From Paeniglutamicibacter terrestris (GTDB lineage: Bacteria; Actinomycetota; Actinomycetes; Actinomycetales; Micrococcaceae), in the NCBI RefSeq assembly GCF_012271785.1, contig NZ_JAAWVT010000003.1, positions 62,001 through 126,000 of the forward strand: a DNA stretch of 64,000 nt, given 5' to 3'. Position 1 is the first letter of the stretch; every line of letters starts with the position of its first letter. Below, piece by piece: positions 30,315 to 41,235 of this stretch. Under the pieces are notes generated by a model that saw only the letters and a program-made list of their open reading frames with translations, ran no database searches and was not told the origin of the DNA. The position numbers were made by a program, and so were the translations under genes.

Positions 30315-32426
30315 TTACTTGGCGGCCGAGATGGAATCAAGGGCCGCGGCGGTGATGGCCTCGGTGGTGATTCCAAATTCGGAGTAGAGGCGCTTGTAGT
30401 CAGCCGATGCCCCGTAGTGATCCAACGAGATGATGCGTCCGGCATCCCCCACGAGTTCGCGCCAGCCCTGGGCCACGCCGGCCTCGACGGAAACGCGGGC
30501 CTTGATCGCTGCCGGGAGCACCGATTCGCGGTAGGCGGCATCCTGCTTGTTAAACCATTCCAGGCAGGGGATCGACACGACGCGGGCGCCCACGCCCTGA
30601 GCCTGAAGCGCTTCACGGGCCTCGATGGCCAGGGAAACCTCGGAGCCGGTGGCCAACAGCAGGACCTGCGGGGTCACTACCTCGGAGTTGGCGGTGGCGT
30701 CGGCCAGCACGTAGGCACCCTTTTCGGTTCCCGATGCCGCGCCGAAGCCCAGCTCGCTGCGGTCGTAGACCGGCAGGTTCTGCCTCGAGAGGATGATGCC
30801 CGCCGGGTTGGAGGTGGTTTCCAGGATCTTCTTCCAAGCGAAGGAGACCTCGTTGGCGTCGGCCGGGCGAACCACATCAAGGTTCGGGATGGCACGCAGC
30901 GAAGCGAGCTGCTCAACCGGCTGGTGCGTCGGTCCGTCTTCACCCAGACCGATGGAGTCGTGAGTCCAGACGTAGATCGACGGAACGCCCATCAGTGCCG
31001 AGAGGCGGATGGCCGGGCGCTGGTAGTCGGAGAAGATCAGGAAGGTACCCGAGTAGGCGCGAGTCGGGGAGGCCAGGGTGATGCCGTTGACGATGGCTGC
31101 CGCGGCGTGCTCGCGGATGCCGAAGTGCAGCACCCGTCCGTAGGGGTTGCCCTTCCAGGAATCGGTGGAGCGTGATTCCGGAATGAAGGAAGAAGCGCCC
31201 TCGATGGTGGTGTTGTTCGAGCCGGCGAGGTCGGCCGAGCCGCCCCAGAGCTCGGGCAGTACCGAAGCGACGGAGTTGATGACCTTACCGGAGGCCGAGC
31301 GGGTGGCGACGTCCTTGCCGGCTTCGAATTCCGGCAGGTTTTCGTCCCAGCCGGCCGGCAGCTCGCCGGATTCTAGGCGGGTCAGCAATGCCGCGTTTTC
31401 CGGGTTGGCTGCGCTCCAGGCGTCGAAGCCCTGCTGCCAGCTGGCGCGGGCAGCGGTGCCGCGCTCCTGGACGGAGCGGGCGTGGGCCAAGACCTCATCG
31501 GCGATCACGAAGGATTCTTCCGGGTCGAAGCCCAGAACGGTCTTCAGGCCGGCAACCTCGGAGCCGCCGAGCTTGGAGCCGTGGATGCCACCGGTGTCTT
31601 TTTTGGTCGGCGCCGGGAAGCCGATGATGGTGCGCAGGCTAATGATCGAGGGACGGTTAGTTTCTGCCTTGGCGGCGCGCAATGCTGCATCGAGCTCGGC
31701 CAGATCCTCAACGTAGTCACCGGTCTTGGTCCAGTCAACACGCTGCGTGTGCCAGCCATAGGCCTCGTAGCGGCCCAGAACGTTTTCGGTGAACGCCACG
31801 TCGGTGTCGTCCTCGATGGAGATGTGGTTCTCATCGTAAATGACAACGAGGTTGCCCAGTTCCTGGTGTCCGGCCAGCGAGGAAGCCTCGGAGGTGACAC
31901 CCTCCTGCAGGTCTCCATCGGAGGCGATGACCCAGACGGTGTGGTCAAACGGGGAGGTGCCGGCGGGTGCTGCCGCGTCCATCATGCCGCGCATGCGGCG
32001 CTGGCCGTAGGCGAAGCCGACCGCGGAGGCCAGACCCTGACCCAGCGGGCCGGTGGTGATTTCCACGCCCGCGGTGTGACCGTATTCCGGGTGGCCGGGG
32101 GTCTTGGCACCCCAGGTGCGCAGGGCCGCGAGGTCTTCCATTTCCAGGCCGTAGCCGGAGAGGAAGAGCTGCAGGTAAAGGGTCAGCGAGGTGTGACCGG
32201 GGGAGAGTACAAAGCGGTCGCGGCCGAGCCACGCGGGATCGCTGGGGTCGTGGCGCAGGTGCTGCTGGAAGATCAGGTAGGCGGCGGGGGCCAGCGAGAT
32301 CGCCGTTCCGGGGTGTCCGTTCCCGACCTTTTCGACCGCGTCGGCGGCAAGTACGCGAGCGGTGTCTACTGCTCGCTGGTCAAGATCGCTCCATGCGAAT
32401 TCACTGTTGTCTGCTAGTGGCGCCAC
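30315..32426 (-). CDS. tkt: Transketolase
   Basis: A thiamine diphosphate enzyme moving two-carbon units between sugar phosphates; 703 aa. VGNGHPGTAISLAP lies near residue 35, the TPP motif ASDGDLQEGVTSEAS near residue 165 and YDENHISIE just after it; the C-terminal half has FLIFSDYQRPAIRL and HDSIGLGEDGPTHQPVEQLA. I chose GTG at 32426 because GGGAGGA lies 9 nt before it and homology begins a few residues later; an ATG at 32456 would add ten residues. First gene of the pentose phosphate operon. Confidence 0.94.
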   Translation of the reverse strand: MAPLADNSEFAWSDLDQRAVDTARVLAADAVEKVGNGHPGTAISLAPAAYLIFQQHLRHDPSDPAWLGRDRFVLSPGHTSLTLYLQLFLSGYGLEMEDLAALRTWGAKTPGHPEYGHTAGVEITTGPLGQGLASAVGFAYGQRRMRGMMDAAAPAGTSPFDHTVWVIASDGDLQEGVTSEASSLAGHQELGNLVVIYDENHISIEDDTDVAFTENVLGRYEAYGWHTQRVDWTKTGDYVEDLAELDAALRAAKAETNRPSIISLRTIIGFPAPTKKDTGGIHGSKLGGSEVAGLKTVLGFDPEESFVIADEVLAHARSVQERGTAARASWQQGFDAWSAANPENAALLTRLESGELPAGWDENLPEFEAGKDVATRSASGKVINSVASVLPELWGGSADLAGSNNTTIEGASSFIPESRSTDSWKGNPYGRVLHFGIREHAAAAIVNGITLASPTRAYSGTFLIFSDYQRPAIRLSALMGVPSIYVWTHDSIGLGEDGPTHQPVEQLASLRAIPNLDVVRPADANEVSFAWKKILETTSNPAGIILSRQNLPVYDRSELGFGAASGTEKGAYVLADATANSEVVTPQVLLLATGSEVSLAIEAREALQAQGVGARVVSIPCLEWFNKQDAAYRESVLPAAIKARVSVEAGVAQGWRELVGDAGRIISLDHYGASADYKRLYSEFGITTEAITAAALDSISAAK

Positions 32427-32740
32427 GATGTGGGGTCCTCCCTGTACGGTGTGCATTTCAAAGTCTGCTGGTTGCGCCGGTGCCGGGCCTGCTAAGCACA
32501 ACGCCGCCGTCCGTCCGGTAAAGACAGGACAGTTTCGGCGGCGGCGCAACGCTCCCAGCTTAGCCGCTTTGTGCACGAAAGTGCCCCTTTGTGGCCTGTT
32601 ATTGAGGCATGGCGAAAACTCCGCGAGCACCGCGTTGGCTTGGGCGTTGAGAGAGCACCGCTCAACCGGCCGATTTCTACGGGACGTAAAAGGGTATGAT
32701 GAGTGGTGTCTGTCCTTATTACCCCCGTAGAACTGAGTAG
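32427..32740. other. 314-bp divergent region between tkt and ctaB
   Basis: No gene is visible. A minus-strand TAAGCT at 32557-32562 is a possible tkt -10 box, giving a leader of about 125 nt that contains a GC-rich hairpin (CGCCGCCG arms at about 32502-32509 and 32536-32543). On the plus strand TATGAT at 32695-32700 is a good -10 candidate for ctaB, about 34 nt upstream of its start if transcription begins 7 nt later. No -35 element is convincing for either. Confidence 0.45.
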
Positions 32741-33727
32741 ATGTCTGTGAAGACCGTGTCCGTTGACTCCGCCACGAGGGCCCGCGCAGCTCGTCAGCAT
32801 GACGAAGGTCTTGGTGACTTCGTTTCGCGTAAAGCGAAGGCCTACCTGGCGCTGACCAAACCCCGGGTTATCGAGCTATTGCTCGTAACCACGCTGCCGA
32901 CCATGATGTTTGCCGAACGAGGTTTCCCCTCGATTTCCTTGGTGCTGGCCACCTTGCTCGGTGGCGGTATGGCGGCCGGAGCCTCGGGTTCCTTCAACTG
33001 CTATATCGATCGCGATATGGACAAGATCATGAAGCGCACCAAGGGGCGCCCGCTGGTGACCGGCGAGGTCACTCCGCGTGAAGCACTGATCTTCTCCTAC
33101 CTGCTGGGCATTGCCTCGCTTCTGGTGCTGTGGTTTGGGACCAACCCGCTGACCACTGCCCTGGGCCTGGCCGCGATTCTTTTCTACGTGGTGCTCTACA
33201 CCCTGATCCTCAAGCGCCGCACCGCCCAGAACATTGTCTGGGGCGGCATTGCCGGCTGCATGCCGGTGCTCATCGGTTGGGCAGCTGTGACCAACAAGGT
33301 GGAGTGGCCGGCGATCATCCTGTTCCTCATCATCTTCCTGTGGACGCCGCCGCACTACTGGCCGCTGTCCATGAAGTATGCCGATGACTACAACGCGGCT
33401 CACGTGCCGATGCTCGGCGCTATTTCCAGCGCTCGACGCGTCTCGGTACAGGTCGTTCTGTACGCCTGGGCCACCGTGGTCTGCTCACTGCTGCTGGCTC
33501 CGATGGGTTACGCGGGCATCGTTTACACGGTGTTGGCCGGCGTCTCGGGCCTCTGGTTCGTCTACGAATGCCACGTGCTGTACCGCGAGGCGCAGCGCGA
33601 CCACGACCCGGCCGAGATGAACAAGAAGGCCATGAAGGTCTTCCACATTTCCATCACCTACCTGACGCTGGTCTTCGTGGCCCTGGCCATCGATCCGTTT
33701 GTCGGCGGTCCGCTCTTCGGCTCGTAG
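32741..33727 (+). CDS. ctaB: Protoheme IX farnesyltransferase (heme O synthase)
   Basis: A 328-aa polytopic UbiA-family prenyltransferase that adds a farnesyl group to heme b to make heme O for cytochrome oxidase. The first Asp-rich motif is [20 protein letters not shown] (about residue 87), and the second region is [16 protein letters not shown] (about residue 213). Eight or nine hydrophobic segments are visible, and [15 protein letters not shown] opens TM1. It lies divergent to tkt, as I recall for other actinobacteria. Its partner ctaA is 285 bp downstream on the opposite strand. Confidence 0.95.
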   Translation: MSVKTVSVDSATRARAARQHDEGLGDFVSRKAKAYLALTKPRVIELLLVTTLPTMMFAERGFPSISLVLATLLGGGMAAGASGSFNCYIDRDMDKIMKRTKGRPLVTGEVTPREALIFSYLLGIASLLVLWFGTNPLTTALGLAAILFYVVLYTLILKRRTAQNIVWGGIAGCMPVLIGWAAVTNKVEWPAIILFLIIFLWTPPHYWPLSMKYADDYNAAHVPMLGAISSARRVSVQVVLYAWATVVCSLLLAPMGYAGIVYTVLAGVSGLWFVYECHVLYREAQRDHDPAEMNKKAMKVFHISITYLTLVFVALAIDPFVGGPLFGS

Positions 33728-33762
33728 CAAGCAGCTAGAACCTAGGGTTCACAGTTCTATCG

Positions 33763-33805
33763 GCGGCCGGCACCGCGGGGATATTTACCCCGCCGTGCCG
33801 GCCGC
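33763..33805 (+). terminator. Rho-independent terminator of ctaB
   Basis: Arms 33763-33780 and 33788-33805 form an 18-bp stem with one mismatch and a 7-nt loop, followed directly by a T5 run (33806-33810). Confidence 0.88.
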
Positions 33806-33810
33806 TTTTT

Positions 33811-33945
33811 CTCTGCCCCCGGCTTGATCACGTGGCGGGTTGGTGAGGAGCGGATTGGCTGGGGGAGGGCCGCTGAGCCGCTGCCGCTGGCTTAGCGGAA
33901 TCGCGAAGCGAGCACGATACCCACGGCCGTGGCCCCCGTCCATGC
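33811..33945. other. Intergenic remainder between the two convergent terminators
   Basis: No gene is seen. A further imperfect 10-bp hairpin (33870-33879 with 33889-33898, one G-T pair) lies between the ctaB and ctaA terminators, and CACGGCCGTG is a small palindrome near 33923. I see no promoter that would make this a small RNA gene with any confidence. Confidence 0.3.
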
Positions 33946-33984
33946 AAAACGCCCTCCGACTGAAGGACAGTCGGAGGGCGTTTT
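33946..33984. terminator. Bidirectional terminator at the 3' end of ctaA
   Basis: Perfect 16-bp arms 33946-33961 and 33969-33984 with AAAA/TTTT ends and a 7-nt loop. It ends minus-strand transcription from ctaA and backs up the ctaB terminator. Confidence 0.85.
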
Positions 33985-34012
33985 TAGCTCCGCACCAGGA
34001 GCGACAGGCGTC

Positions 34013-34975
34013 TTAGAAGGGGAACTTCGTGGTGCTGCGGTCCCAGAGGTTCACCGCGGCCGAGGCCAAGAGCGAGGCGCCAAGCATGTGAGCCAGCACC
34101 AAGAGGACCGGCAGGCCGGTGAAGTGCTGCACATATCCGATGATGCCCTGCAGAACCACGACAGCTGCCAGCAGGAGCAAGGGGGTGCGCAGCTTCTTGT
34201 CGCTGGCGTTGCGGTACGCCAGCACGAGTGCGGCGATGATCGCCAGCACCAGGAGGTACACCGGAACCACATGGATACGGGTGACGATGTACGGGTCAAA
34301 CATATGGCGCGGAGCGTCAGCATCACCGGCGTGCGGGCCGGTGCCCGTGACGATGGTGCCCAGCACCAATGCCACGGCTGCTGCAGCAAAAATAACCCAG
34401 GCCAGGAAGCGCTGTGTGGTTCCGGCCGGTGCGCCAAGTGAGGATTCGCCGCGGCGTAGTGCTCCGGTGCGGGTGACCAGCAAGGTGGCCGCCATGACCA
34501 GGGCTGCGGAGACCAAGAAATGCAGCGAGACGACCCACGGATTCAGGCGTGTCCAGACGGTGATGCCGCCGATGAGCGCCTGCGCCGGGATGATGGCCAG
34601 CAGTGCGATGGAGAGCCGGAAGACCGTCTTGTGGGTGGCGCGCATACGCCAGAGTGAAACGATCATCGCCACCGCCACGGCGGTCAGGACGAAGGTCAGC
34701 AAGCGGTTGCCAAATTCGATGAGTCCGTGGATACCCATTTCGGCGACCGGAGTCATCGAGCCCGGGACACAGTTGGGCCACTGCGAGCAGCCGAGACCGG
34801 ATTTGGTCAGGCGTACTGCGCCACCGGTAATAATGATGCCAATCTGCGAGGCCAGCGAGGCGATGGCCAGCCGATGCACCGTGTTGTTCACGGTGGTTGG
34901 CAGCTTGTCCGCCAACCGGGCAATGAGGTCGGCAAATAGGGCGTACCAGCGAGTGGCGGAAGCGTTGGTGCTCAT
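34013..34975 (-). CDS. ctaA: Heme A synthase, COX15/CtaA family
   Basis: A 320-aa membrane oxygenase that converts heme O to heme A. Eight hydrophobic segments are expected. Heme-ligand-type histidines are visible in NNTVHRLAI, MGIHGLIEFGNRLLTF (with the ExxNR signature, about residue 83), VSLHFLVSAAL, TRIHVVPVYLL and VLAHMLGASLL. A cysteine pair (GLGCSQWPNC, about residues 61-70) fits the redox-active loop. The start is ATG at 34975 with TGGAG upstream. It lies downstream of the ABC exporter genes on the same strand, 19 bp apart. Confidence 0.92.
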   Translation of the reverse strand: MSTNASATRWYALFADLIARLADKLPTTVNNTVHRLAIASLASQIGIIITGGAVRLTKSGLGCSQWPNCVPGSMTPVAEMGIHGLIEFGNRLLTFVLTAVAVAMIVSLWRMRATHKTVFRLSIALLAIIPAQALIGGITVWTRLNPWVVSLHFLVSAALVMAATLLVTRTGALRRGESSLGAPAGTTQRFLAWVIFAAAAVALVLGTIVTGTGPHAGDADAPRHMFDPYIVTRIHVVPVYLLVLAIIAALVLAYRNASDKKLRTPLLLLAAVVVLQGIIGYVQHFTGLPVLLVLAHMLGASLLASAAVNLWDRSTTKFPF

Positions 34976-34994
34976 GGTGTAGTGCTCCAGGATG

Positions 34995-35768
34995 CTAGTT
35001 CCACTTGAACCAGCGGGTTGCGGCGAAACCGGCAATGATTGTCCATGCCAGCAGGATGAGGATGCCGGAAACCGAGGTGGTTCCGGAGATCAGTGCCGCG
35101 CGCAGGGAATCACCCAGGGCGGCGGAGGGCAAGAGGTCAACAAACGGCTGCAGGTAATCGGGGGCTCGAGTGCTCGGGAACAAGATGCCGCCGGTTGCAG
35201 CGAGTAATACCCAAGCCAGATTGGTGATGGCTAGGGTTGCTTCGGGGCGGACGGTTCCGGCGACCAGTAATCCCAGCGCGGTGAATGCCGTGGCACCGAG
35301 GATGAGTAAAACGATGGCCGCGGGGATGCCCGCCGGCGCCGGGCGCCAGCCCATGAATGCAGCGAGTCCGCCGATGACCACCACCTGCAAAAAGAGCACG
35401 GTCAATACGGCGATGACCTTTCCGTAGATCAGGCCGGTGCGGCCCAACGGTGTGGTGGAAAGGAAACGCAGTACCCCATAGCGACGGTCAAAGCCGGTGG
35501 CGATGCCCTGCCCGGTGAAGGCGGTGGACACCACGCAGAGCGCCAAGACGCCGGGGGTGGCGGCATTCACGGCACTGTCGGCAACATCGCTCAGCAGATC
35601 CGTGAGGACTAAACCGATCAGCGCCAGCATGGGCAGTACCGCGGCAACAATGAGTTGTTCGCCGTTGCTGAGCATGCCCAGGGTTTCATAACGTCCCTGC
35701 AGCATGATGCGTTTGATGGTGCCCTGTGCATTGCTGGGGGCAGGCGGACGCTGCGTGCTAGTTCGCAT
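34995..35768 (-). CDS. ABC transporter permease (ABC-2 type)
   Basis: A 257-aa membrane protein with about six hydrophobic segments (for example QLIVAAVLPMLALIGLVL and VIAVLTVLFLQVVVIGGLAAF), as in ABC-2 exporters. It pairs with the upstream ATPase, whose 3' end it overlaps by 11 bp. The same ATPase-permease pair lies between ctaA and sufR in mycobacteria as I recall (near Rv1456c-Rv1458c), so it may serve heme or redox biology, but the substrate is unknown. The start is ATG at 35768. Confidence 0.83.
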   Translation of the reverse strand: MRTSTQRPPAPSNAQGTIKRIMLQGRYETLGMLSNGEQLIVAAVLPMLALIGLVLTDLLSDVADSAVNAATPGVLALCVVSTAFTGQGIATGFDRRYGVLRFLSTTPLGRTGLIYGKVIAVLTVLFLQVVVIGGLAAFMGWRPAPAGIPAAIVLLILGATAFTALGLLVAGTVRPEATLAITNLAWVLLAATGGILFPSTRAPDYLQPFVDLLPSAALGDSLRAALISGTTSVSGILILLAWTIIAGFAATRWFKWN

Positions 35769-36714
35769 GGTTTCCCTTGTCGGCAATTTCCAGGAACACG
35801 TCTTCAAGTGTTCTCGGCTGCATGGTCAGTGAGTTCGGCAAGATGCCTTCGCTGCTCCACCATCCGGTCAGAGCCGCGAGGTCAGCGGCACTGCGCACCC
35901 CATCAAAGCGGTAGTGCCCGGGCTTTGATTCGATCAGCTGCAGATGTTCGGGGAGGACTGGCAGCGCCATGGCAGCGGTAGCGCTAAAGGTGACTGCCTG
36001 CGCGGGAGACTCGTTGGCCGCGTGCGCGGTGAGTTCGGCAACGGTACCTTGGGCCACATTACGGCCATCATCAATGATGTAGACGTAGTCCGAGAGACGC
36101 TGAGCATCCTCCATCAAATGCGTGGTGAGCACGATGCACAGTCCGGCTTCACGCAATTCACCAATCAGGTCAAAAACAACTTGGCGTGACTGCGGATCGA
36201 GGCCGGCGCTCGGCTCGTCAAGGAAGATGACTTCGGGATTTCCGGCCAACGCGGCCGCCAGGGCAACACGCTGCTTCTGACCACCGGAGAGGCGACGGAT
36301 CGAGGTGGTGGAAAATTCGTTGATGCCCAGACGCTCAATGAGTGAATTGATGTCGGCCGGGCGCTCGTACATCGAAGCGACGTGCTCCAGCAAGGGAATC
36401 GGGCGCAGCGAGGGAGGCAAGCCGCCGTCCTGTAGCATGACTCCCACACGTGAACGCAGGGCCGGGCTGGCTCCGAAGGGATCCTCGCCCAGCAGCCGGA
36501 CGCTGCCTCCGTTGGTTTTTAGTAGGCCCTGCGCGCAGCCCAGTGTGGTGGACTTACCCGCTCCGTTGGACCCCAGTAGAGTGGTGACGGTACCGGCGTG
36601 TGCTGTCAGGCTGATGCCATGCAAAACACGCACCATACGACCATCAAGGGCGGGTACGGGGCCGAAATCTTTGAGCAAGTCCTCGATAACGAGGCTTGGA
36701 GACACATTGGACAC
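35758..36714 (-). CDS. ABC transporter ATP-binding protein
   Basis: A 318-aa ATPase with Walker A LLGSNGAGKST (about residue 46), Q-loop VMLQDGGLPP, signature RLSGGQKQRVALAAAL (about residue 145), Walker B VIFLDEPSAGLDPQ and the switch VLTTHLMEDA. It energises the permease encoded downstream, probably for export. Only GTG starts are available; the one at 36714 lies 6 nt after TAGAAT, suggesting a leaderless transcript, though GTG at 36705 is possible. Divergent from sufR. Confidence 0.88.
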   Translation of the reverse strand: MSNVSPSLVIEDLLKDFGPVPALDGRMVRVLHGISLTAHAGTVTTLLGSNGAGKSTTLGCAQGLLKTNGGSVRLLGEDPFGASPALRSRVGVMLQDGGLPPSLRPIPLLEHVASMYERPADINSLIERLGINEFSTTSIRRLSGGQKQRVALAAALAGNPEVIFLDEPSAGLDPQSRQVVFDLIGELREAGLCIVLTTHLMEDAQRLSDYVYIIDDGRNVAQGTVAELTAHAANESPAQAVTFSATAAMALPVLPEHLQLIESKPGHYRFDGVRSAADLAALTGWWSSEGILPNSLTMQPRTLEDVFLEIADKGNHAN

Positions 36715-36720
36715 CCCGAT

Positions 36721-36726
36721 ATTCTA
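36721..36726 (-). promoter_or_regulatory. Putative -10 box TAGAAT for the ABC exporter operon
   Basis: On the minus strand TAGAAT is followed by 6 nt and the GTG at 36714, giving a predicted leaderless transcript. It lies in the 153-bp gap shared with sufR. Confidence 0.45.
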
Positions 36727-36867
36727 TGTCAGGTAGAAGTCGCGTGTGGCCGTGAAGCCGTTCTGCTTTCCCCTCCGCTCGCGCGTGTGATGAACATCAT
36801 CGGGGGCCGCTGGGAAGTAAGCGGTGCCTTACTAGACGCGGCCACTGTATTAGCGCATGCTTGTGTT

Positions 36868-37656
36868 GTGTATTCATCGAATAAGTCCGTGGCTGTCTCC
36901 GATGCCCCGGCGCTCCACGTTCCCGTAACGGGTGAAGCCGAAGAACGCACCCGCGACCGCGTCCTGTATTCCGTCCTTGAAGACGGACCCATCAGTGCCG
37001 CTGAACTGGGCGAGCGCCTGGGCTTTACTCCAGCTGCCGTCCGTCGCCACCTTGATGCCCTCTCTAAGCAGGGGCTCGTTGAGGTCAAGCTTGTTGCCAA
37101 CCAGCGCTCCGGCGCCGGGCGGCCGTCCCGTCGCTACGTGCTTTCGCACCGCGGCCAAACAAAAATGGGCAACGATTACCTCGACATCGCAACCGATGCA
37201 CTGACCGAACTTGGCCGTGCCGCCGGACCTGCCGCAGTTGAGGCCTTCGCCGCCCGCCGTTTTGCCGCCATGGAGCAGCGTTATCGCCCGGCGGTTGAGG
37301 GAATCGAGGCGCTGGAGGACCGTGCCGAGGCTCTGAGCGAAGTGCTCAGCGCCGATGGTTTTGTTGCCTCCACTCGAAAGGTCGGGGCGGGATCGCCCAC
37401 GGCCACCATGCTCAGCGTTCAGCTGTGCCAGGGGCACTGCCCCATTCAAGATTTGGCCAGGGAATTTCCCGTCTTTTGCGAGATGGAAACCCAAGCCTTT
37501 TCCCGCCTGCTGGGTGTCGATGTGCGAAGGCTCTCGACACTAGCCAGCGGCGGGCATGTGTGTACGACCCACGTCCCCGTGGGCCGGAACCAAACTCCTC
37601 AGCCAGCTGAGAAGAGAACTCGAATCAAGATCACGAAGCAGGAGAGGCCGCGATGA
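36868..37656 (+). CDS. sufR: SufR-type Fe-S cluster transcription regulator
   Basis: A 262-aa DNA-binding repressor of the suf operon that senses Fe-S status. It has an N-terminal winged helix-turn-helix ([37 protein letters not shown]) and a C-terminal cysteine set in [23 protein letters not shown] that would hold the cluster. I chose GTG at 36868; it gives a length close to mycobacterial SufR (about 268 aa). A 13-bp palindrome TATTC-ATC-GAATA begins right after the GTG and could be an operator. The stop overlaps sufB (ATGA). Confidence 0.88.
   Translation: MYSSNKSVAVSDAPALHVPVTGEAEERTRDRVLYSVLEDGPISAAELGERLGFTPAAVRRHLDALSKQGLVEVKLVANQRSGAGRPSRRYVLSHRGQTKMGNDYLDIATDALTELGRAAGPAAVEAFAARRFAAMEQRYRPAVEGIEALEDRAEALSEVLSADGFVASTRKVGAGSPTATMLSVQLCQGHCPIQDLAREFPVFCEMETQAFSRLLGVDVRRLSTLASGGHVCTTHVPVGRNQTPQPAEKRTRIKITKQERPR
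36871..36883. promoter_or_regulatory. Palindrome at the sufR start, candidate operator
   Basis: TATTC-ATC-GAATA has perfect 5-bp arms and overlaps codons 2-6 of sufR. Its position suits autoregulation, but the motif was not compared with known SufR sites. Confidence 0.3.
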
Positions 37657-39113
37657 CGGATCAGATTGCCCCCGAGTCCACTGACGCCGGCGTGATTACC
37701 GAGATCTTGGAGAAGAACCCAGAACTCCAGGGAATCGGTAGTTACGAATACGGGTGGAGCGACAAGAATGACGCAGGTGCCAATGCGCGCCGCGGCATCA
37801 ACGAAGACGTTGTCCGCAACATCTCGGAGCTCAAGAGTGAGCCCCAGTGGATGCTGGACATGCGCCTGAAGGGCCTGAAGTACTTCGACCGCAAGCCCAT
37901 GCCTACCTGGGGTGCAGACCTCTCGGGCATCGACTTCGATAACATCAAGTACTTCGTGCGCTCCACCGAGAAGCAGGCAACCAGTTGGGATGACCTGCCC
38001 GACGACATCAAGAACACCTACGACAAGCTCGGCATCCCCGAGGCAGAAAAGCAGCGCCTGGTTTCCGGTGTCGCCGCCCAGTACGAGTCCGAGGTTGTTT
38101 ACCACCAGCTCCGCGAGGATCTGGAAAAGCAGGGTGTCATCTTCCTAGATACCGACACCGCGCTGCGCGAGCACGAAGACATCTTCAAGGAGTACTTCGG
38201 CACGATCATCCCAGTGGGCGACAACAAGTTTGCGTCGCTGAACACCTCGGTGTGGTCCGGCGGATCCTTCGTCTACGTCCCCAAGGGCGTCCACGTGGAC
38301 ATCCCGCTGCAGGCCTACTTCCGTATTAATACGGAAAACATGGGTCAGTTCGAGCGCACCCTGATCATTGCCGATGAGGACTCCTACGTTCACTACATCG
38401 AGGGCTGCACCGCCCCGATTTACACCTCGGATTCGCTGCACTCGGCAGTTGTGGAAATCATCGTGAAGAAGGGCGCTCGCGTCCGTTACACCACGATCCA
38501 GAACTGGTCGAACAACGTGTACAACCTGGTGACCAAGCGCGCTGTCTGTGAAGAGGGCGCCACCATGGAGTGGGTCGATGGCAACATCGGTTCCAAGGTC
38601 ACTATGAAGTACCCGGCCGTTTACCTCGTGGGTGAAGGCGCTCGTGGCGAGACGCTCTCGCTCGCATTCGCCGGCGAAGGCCAGCACCAGGACACCGGAT
38701 CGAAGATGGTGCACATCGCACCGAACACCTCCTCGAAGATCGTCTCGAAGTCGGTGGCCCGCAACGGTGGCCGCTCCGCCTACCGCGGCCTGGTCCAGGT
38801 TCGCGAAGGCGCCAAGGGTGCACGCAACTCGGTCGAGTGTGACGCGCTGCTGGTTGACCAGATCTCGCGTTCGGATACCTACCCGTACATCGACGTCCGC
38901 GAGGACGACGTGACCATGGGCCACGAGGCAACCGTTTCGCGCGTCTCCGAAGAGCAGCTGTTCTACCTGATGAGCCGTGGCATGACCGAAGAAGACGCCA
39001 TGGGCATGATCGTGCGCGGCTTCGTCGAACCGATCGCCCGCGAGCTCCCGATGGAGTACGCCATGGAACTGAACCGCCTCATTGAACTGCAGATGGAAGG
39101 ATCCGTCGGTTAA
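37653..39113 (+). CDS. sufB: Fe-S cluster assembly protein SufB
   Basis: A 486-aa scaffold subunit of the SufBCD complex on which Fe-S clusters are built. The typical SufB start ([23 protein letters not shown] is the region) and the strongly conserved [31 protein letters not shown] and [20 protein letters not shown] are all present and uninterrupted. The mycobacterial orthologue carries an intein; there is none here. Its ATG overlaps the sufR stop by 4 bp, and sufD follows after 2 bp. Confidence 0.96.
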   Translation: MTDQIAPESTDAGVITEILEKNPELQGIGSYEYGWSDKNDAGANARRGINEDVVRNISELKSEPQWMLDMRLKGLKYFDRKPMPTWGADLSGIDFDNIKYFVRSTEKQATSWDDLPDDIKNTYDKLGIPEAEKQRLVSGVAAQYESEVVYHQLREDLEKQGVIFLDTDTALREHEDIFKEYFGTIIPVGDNKFASLNTSVWSGGSFVYVPKGVHVDIPLQAYFRINTENMGQFERTLIIADEDSYVHYIEGCTAPIYTSDSLHSAVVEIIVKKGARVRYTTIQNWSNNVYNLVTKRAVCEEGATMEWVDGNIGSKVTMKYPAVYLVGEGARGETLSLAFAGEGQHQDTGSKMVHIAPNTSSKIVSKSVARNGGRSAYRGLVQVREGAKGARNSVECDALLVDQISRSDTYPYIDVREDDVTMGHEATVSRVSEEQLFYLMSRGMTEEDAMGMIVRGFVEPIARELPMEYAMELNRLIELQMEGSVG

Positions 39114-39115
39114 TC

Positions 39116-40399
39116 ATGACTGATACCGCAACTCACTTATCGGGCGAAAAGGCCCGTCTCGGTGCACCCAGCATTTCCGGATTCACCGAAGAGGGCGAAA
39201 ACCTTTCGCCCTTGAACGCAGCAGAAGTTTCCTCCCCGCTGGGCGGCGACGCCTCCAAGGCGCACAGCCACGGTGCCGGCGCAGGAATCCCTGACTCCTC
39301 ACGCGCTGGCCGCAAGACCAGCTACAACGTTGAGGACTTCGCGGCGCTGACCGGCCGCGAAGAGGACTTCCGCTTCACCCCGCTCAAGCGCTTGGGCGGA
39401 CTGCACAAGAACGAGCTCACCGGCGCGGCTCCCGAGGTGTCCTTCACCGGCGCCAAGGCAGTCACCCTGGAAACCGTTGCCATGACCGACGCTCGCGTTG
39501 GCTCGGCCGGAATCCCGGAGGACCGGGTCTCTGCCAATGCGTGGAAGTACGCTGCAGAAGCCAAGGTTCTGACCATTCCCGCTGATTCTAGCGGCGAAGA
39601 AGTCACCGTGACCTTCACCGGCACGTCCACCGAGGCTGCAGCCAGCCACCTGGTGGTTATTGCGGAAAAGAACTCCGAATCGGTGCTCGTCATCGACCAC
39701 GTGGGATCCGCAGTATTGGCACAGAACATTGAGATCGATGTTCGCGAAGGCGCCAAGCTCACCGTCATCTCGCTGCAGGCTTGGGCCGATGACGCAATTC
39801 ACGCCTCGGCACACCTCGCCAAGGTTGGCAAGGATGCGCACCTGAAGCACATCGCCGTTACCTACGGCGGAGACCTGGTCCGTGTGACCCCCTCGGCACA
39901 CTTTGAGGGTGAAGGCGGAGAAGTAGAGCTCTTCGGGCTGTACTTCGCCGATGCCGGACAGCACCTCGAGCACCGCCTGTTTGTCGATCACGCCACGCCG
40001 AACTGCAAGTCCAACGTTCTGTACAAGGGCGCGCTGCAGGGCAAGGACGCGCACACCGTTTGGGTGGGCGACGTACTGATCCGCAAGGAAGCCAAGGGGA
40101 CAAACTCCTACGAGGCGAACCGCAACCTGGTTCTCACCGACGGGGCACGCTCCGACTCGGTGCCGAACCTGGAAATCGAGACCGGCCTGATTGACGGTGC
40201 GGGACACGCATCGACCACCGGCCGCTTCAACGATGAGCACCTCTTCTACCTGATGGCTCGCGGTATCGACGAGAAGACTGCCCGCCGTCTGGTGGTGCGC
40301 GGCTTCTTGAACGAAATCGTGCAGCAGATCCGGGTTCCGGAGATCGAGGAACGCCTCGCCGAAACCATCGAGCGCGAACTGGCGGCCACGGACAGCTAG
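39116..40399 (+). CDS. sufD: Fe-S cluster assembly protein SufD
   Basis: A 427-aa partner of SufB in the SufBCD complex, with the same right-handed beta-helix family fold. The N terminus is variable and Ala/Gly rich; conserved segments are VVIAEKNSESVLVIDHVG (about residue 180), DAGQHLEHRLFVDH (about residue 280), GKDAHTVWVGDVLI and the C-terminal FYLMARGIDEKTARRLVVRGFL shared with SufB. Start ATG at 39116. A 75-bp gap separates it from sufC. Confidence 0.94.
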   Translation: MTDTATHLSGEKARLGAPSISGFTEEGENLSPLNAAEVSSPLGGDASKAHSHGAGAGIPDSSRAGRKTSYNVEDFAALTGREEDFRFTPLKRLGGLHKNELTGAAPEVSFTGAKAVTLETVAMTDARVGSAGIPEDRVSANAWKYAAEAKVLTIPADSSGEEVTVTFTGTSTEAAASHLVVIAEKNSESVLVIDHVGSAVLAQNIEIDVREGAKLTVISLQAWADDAIHASAHLAKVGKDAHLKHIAVTYGGDLVRVTPSAHFEGEGGEVELFGLYFADAGQHLEHRLFVDHATPNCKSNVLYKGALQGKDAHTVWVGDVLIRKEAKGTNSYEANRNLVLTDGARSDSVPNLEIETGLIDGAGHASTTGRFNDEHLFYLMARGIDEKTARRLVVRGFLNEIVQQIRVPEIEERLAETIERELAATDS

Positions 40400-40474
40400 T
40401 CCGAGGCCTTCCTCCACCACAAAAAACTTCGTCGATTCACTTCGACTTTACGACTGAGAGAACGGACTCAAGGT

Positions 40475-41233
<759 letters not shown>

Positions 41234-41235
41234 CC

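Noticed and set aside
31482-32417. 311-codon open frame on the plus strand inside tkt
   Set aside because: Antisense shadow of tkt; no domain, promoter or ribosome-binding site.
37653-39113. Intein in SufB
   Set aside because: Conserved SufB blocks run without interruption and the length (486 aa) is that of intein-free SufB.
39299-40420. 373-codon open frame on the minus strand inside sufD
   Set aside because: Antisense shadow of a clear sufD; no independent support.
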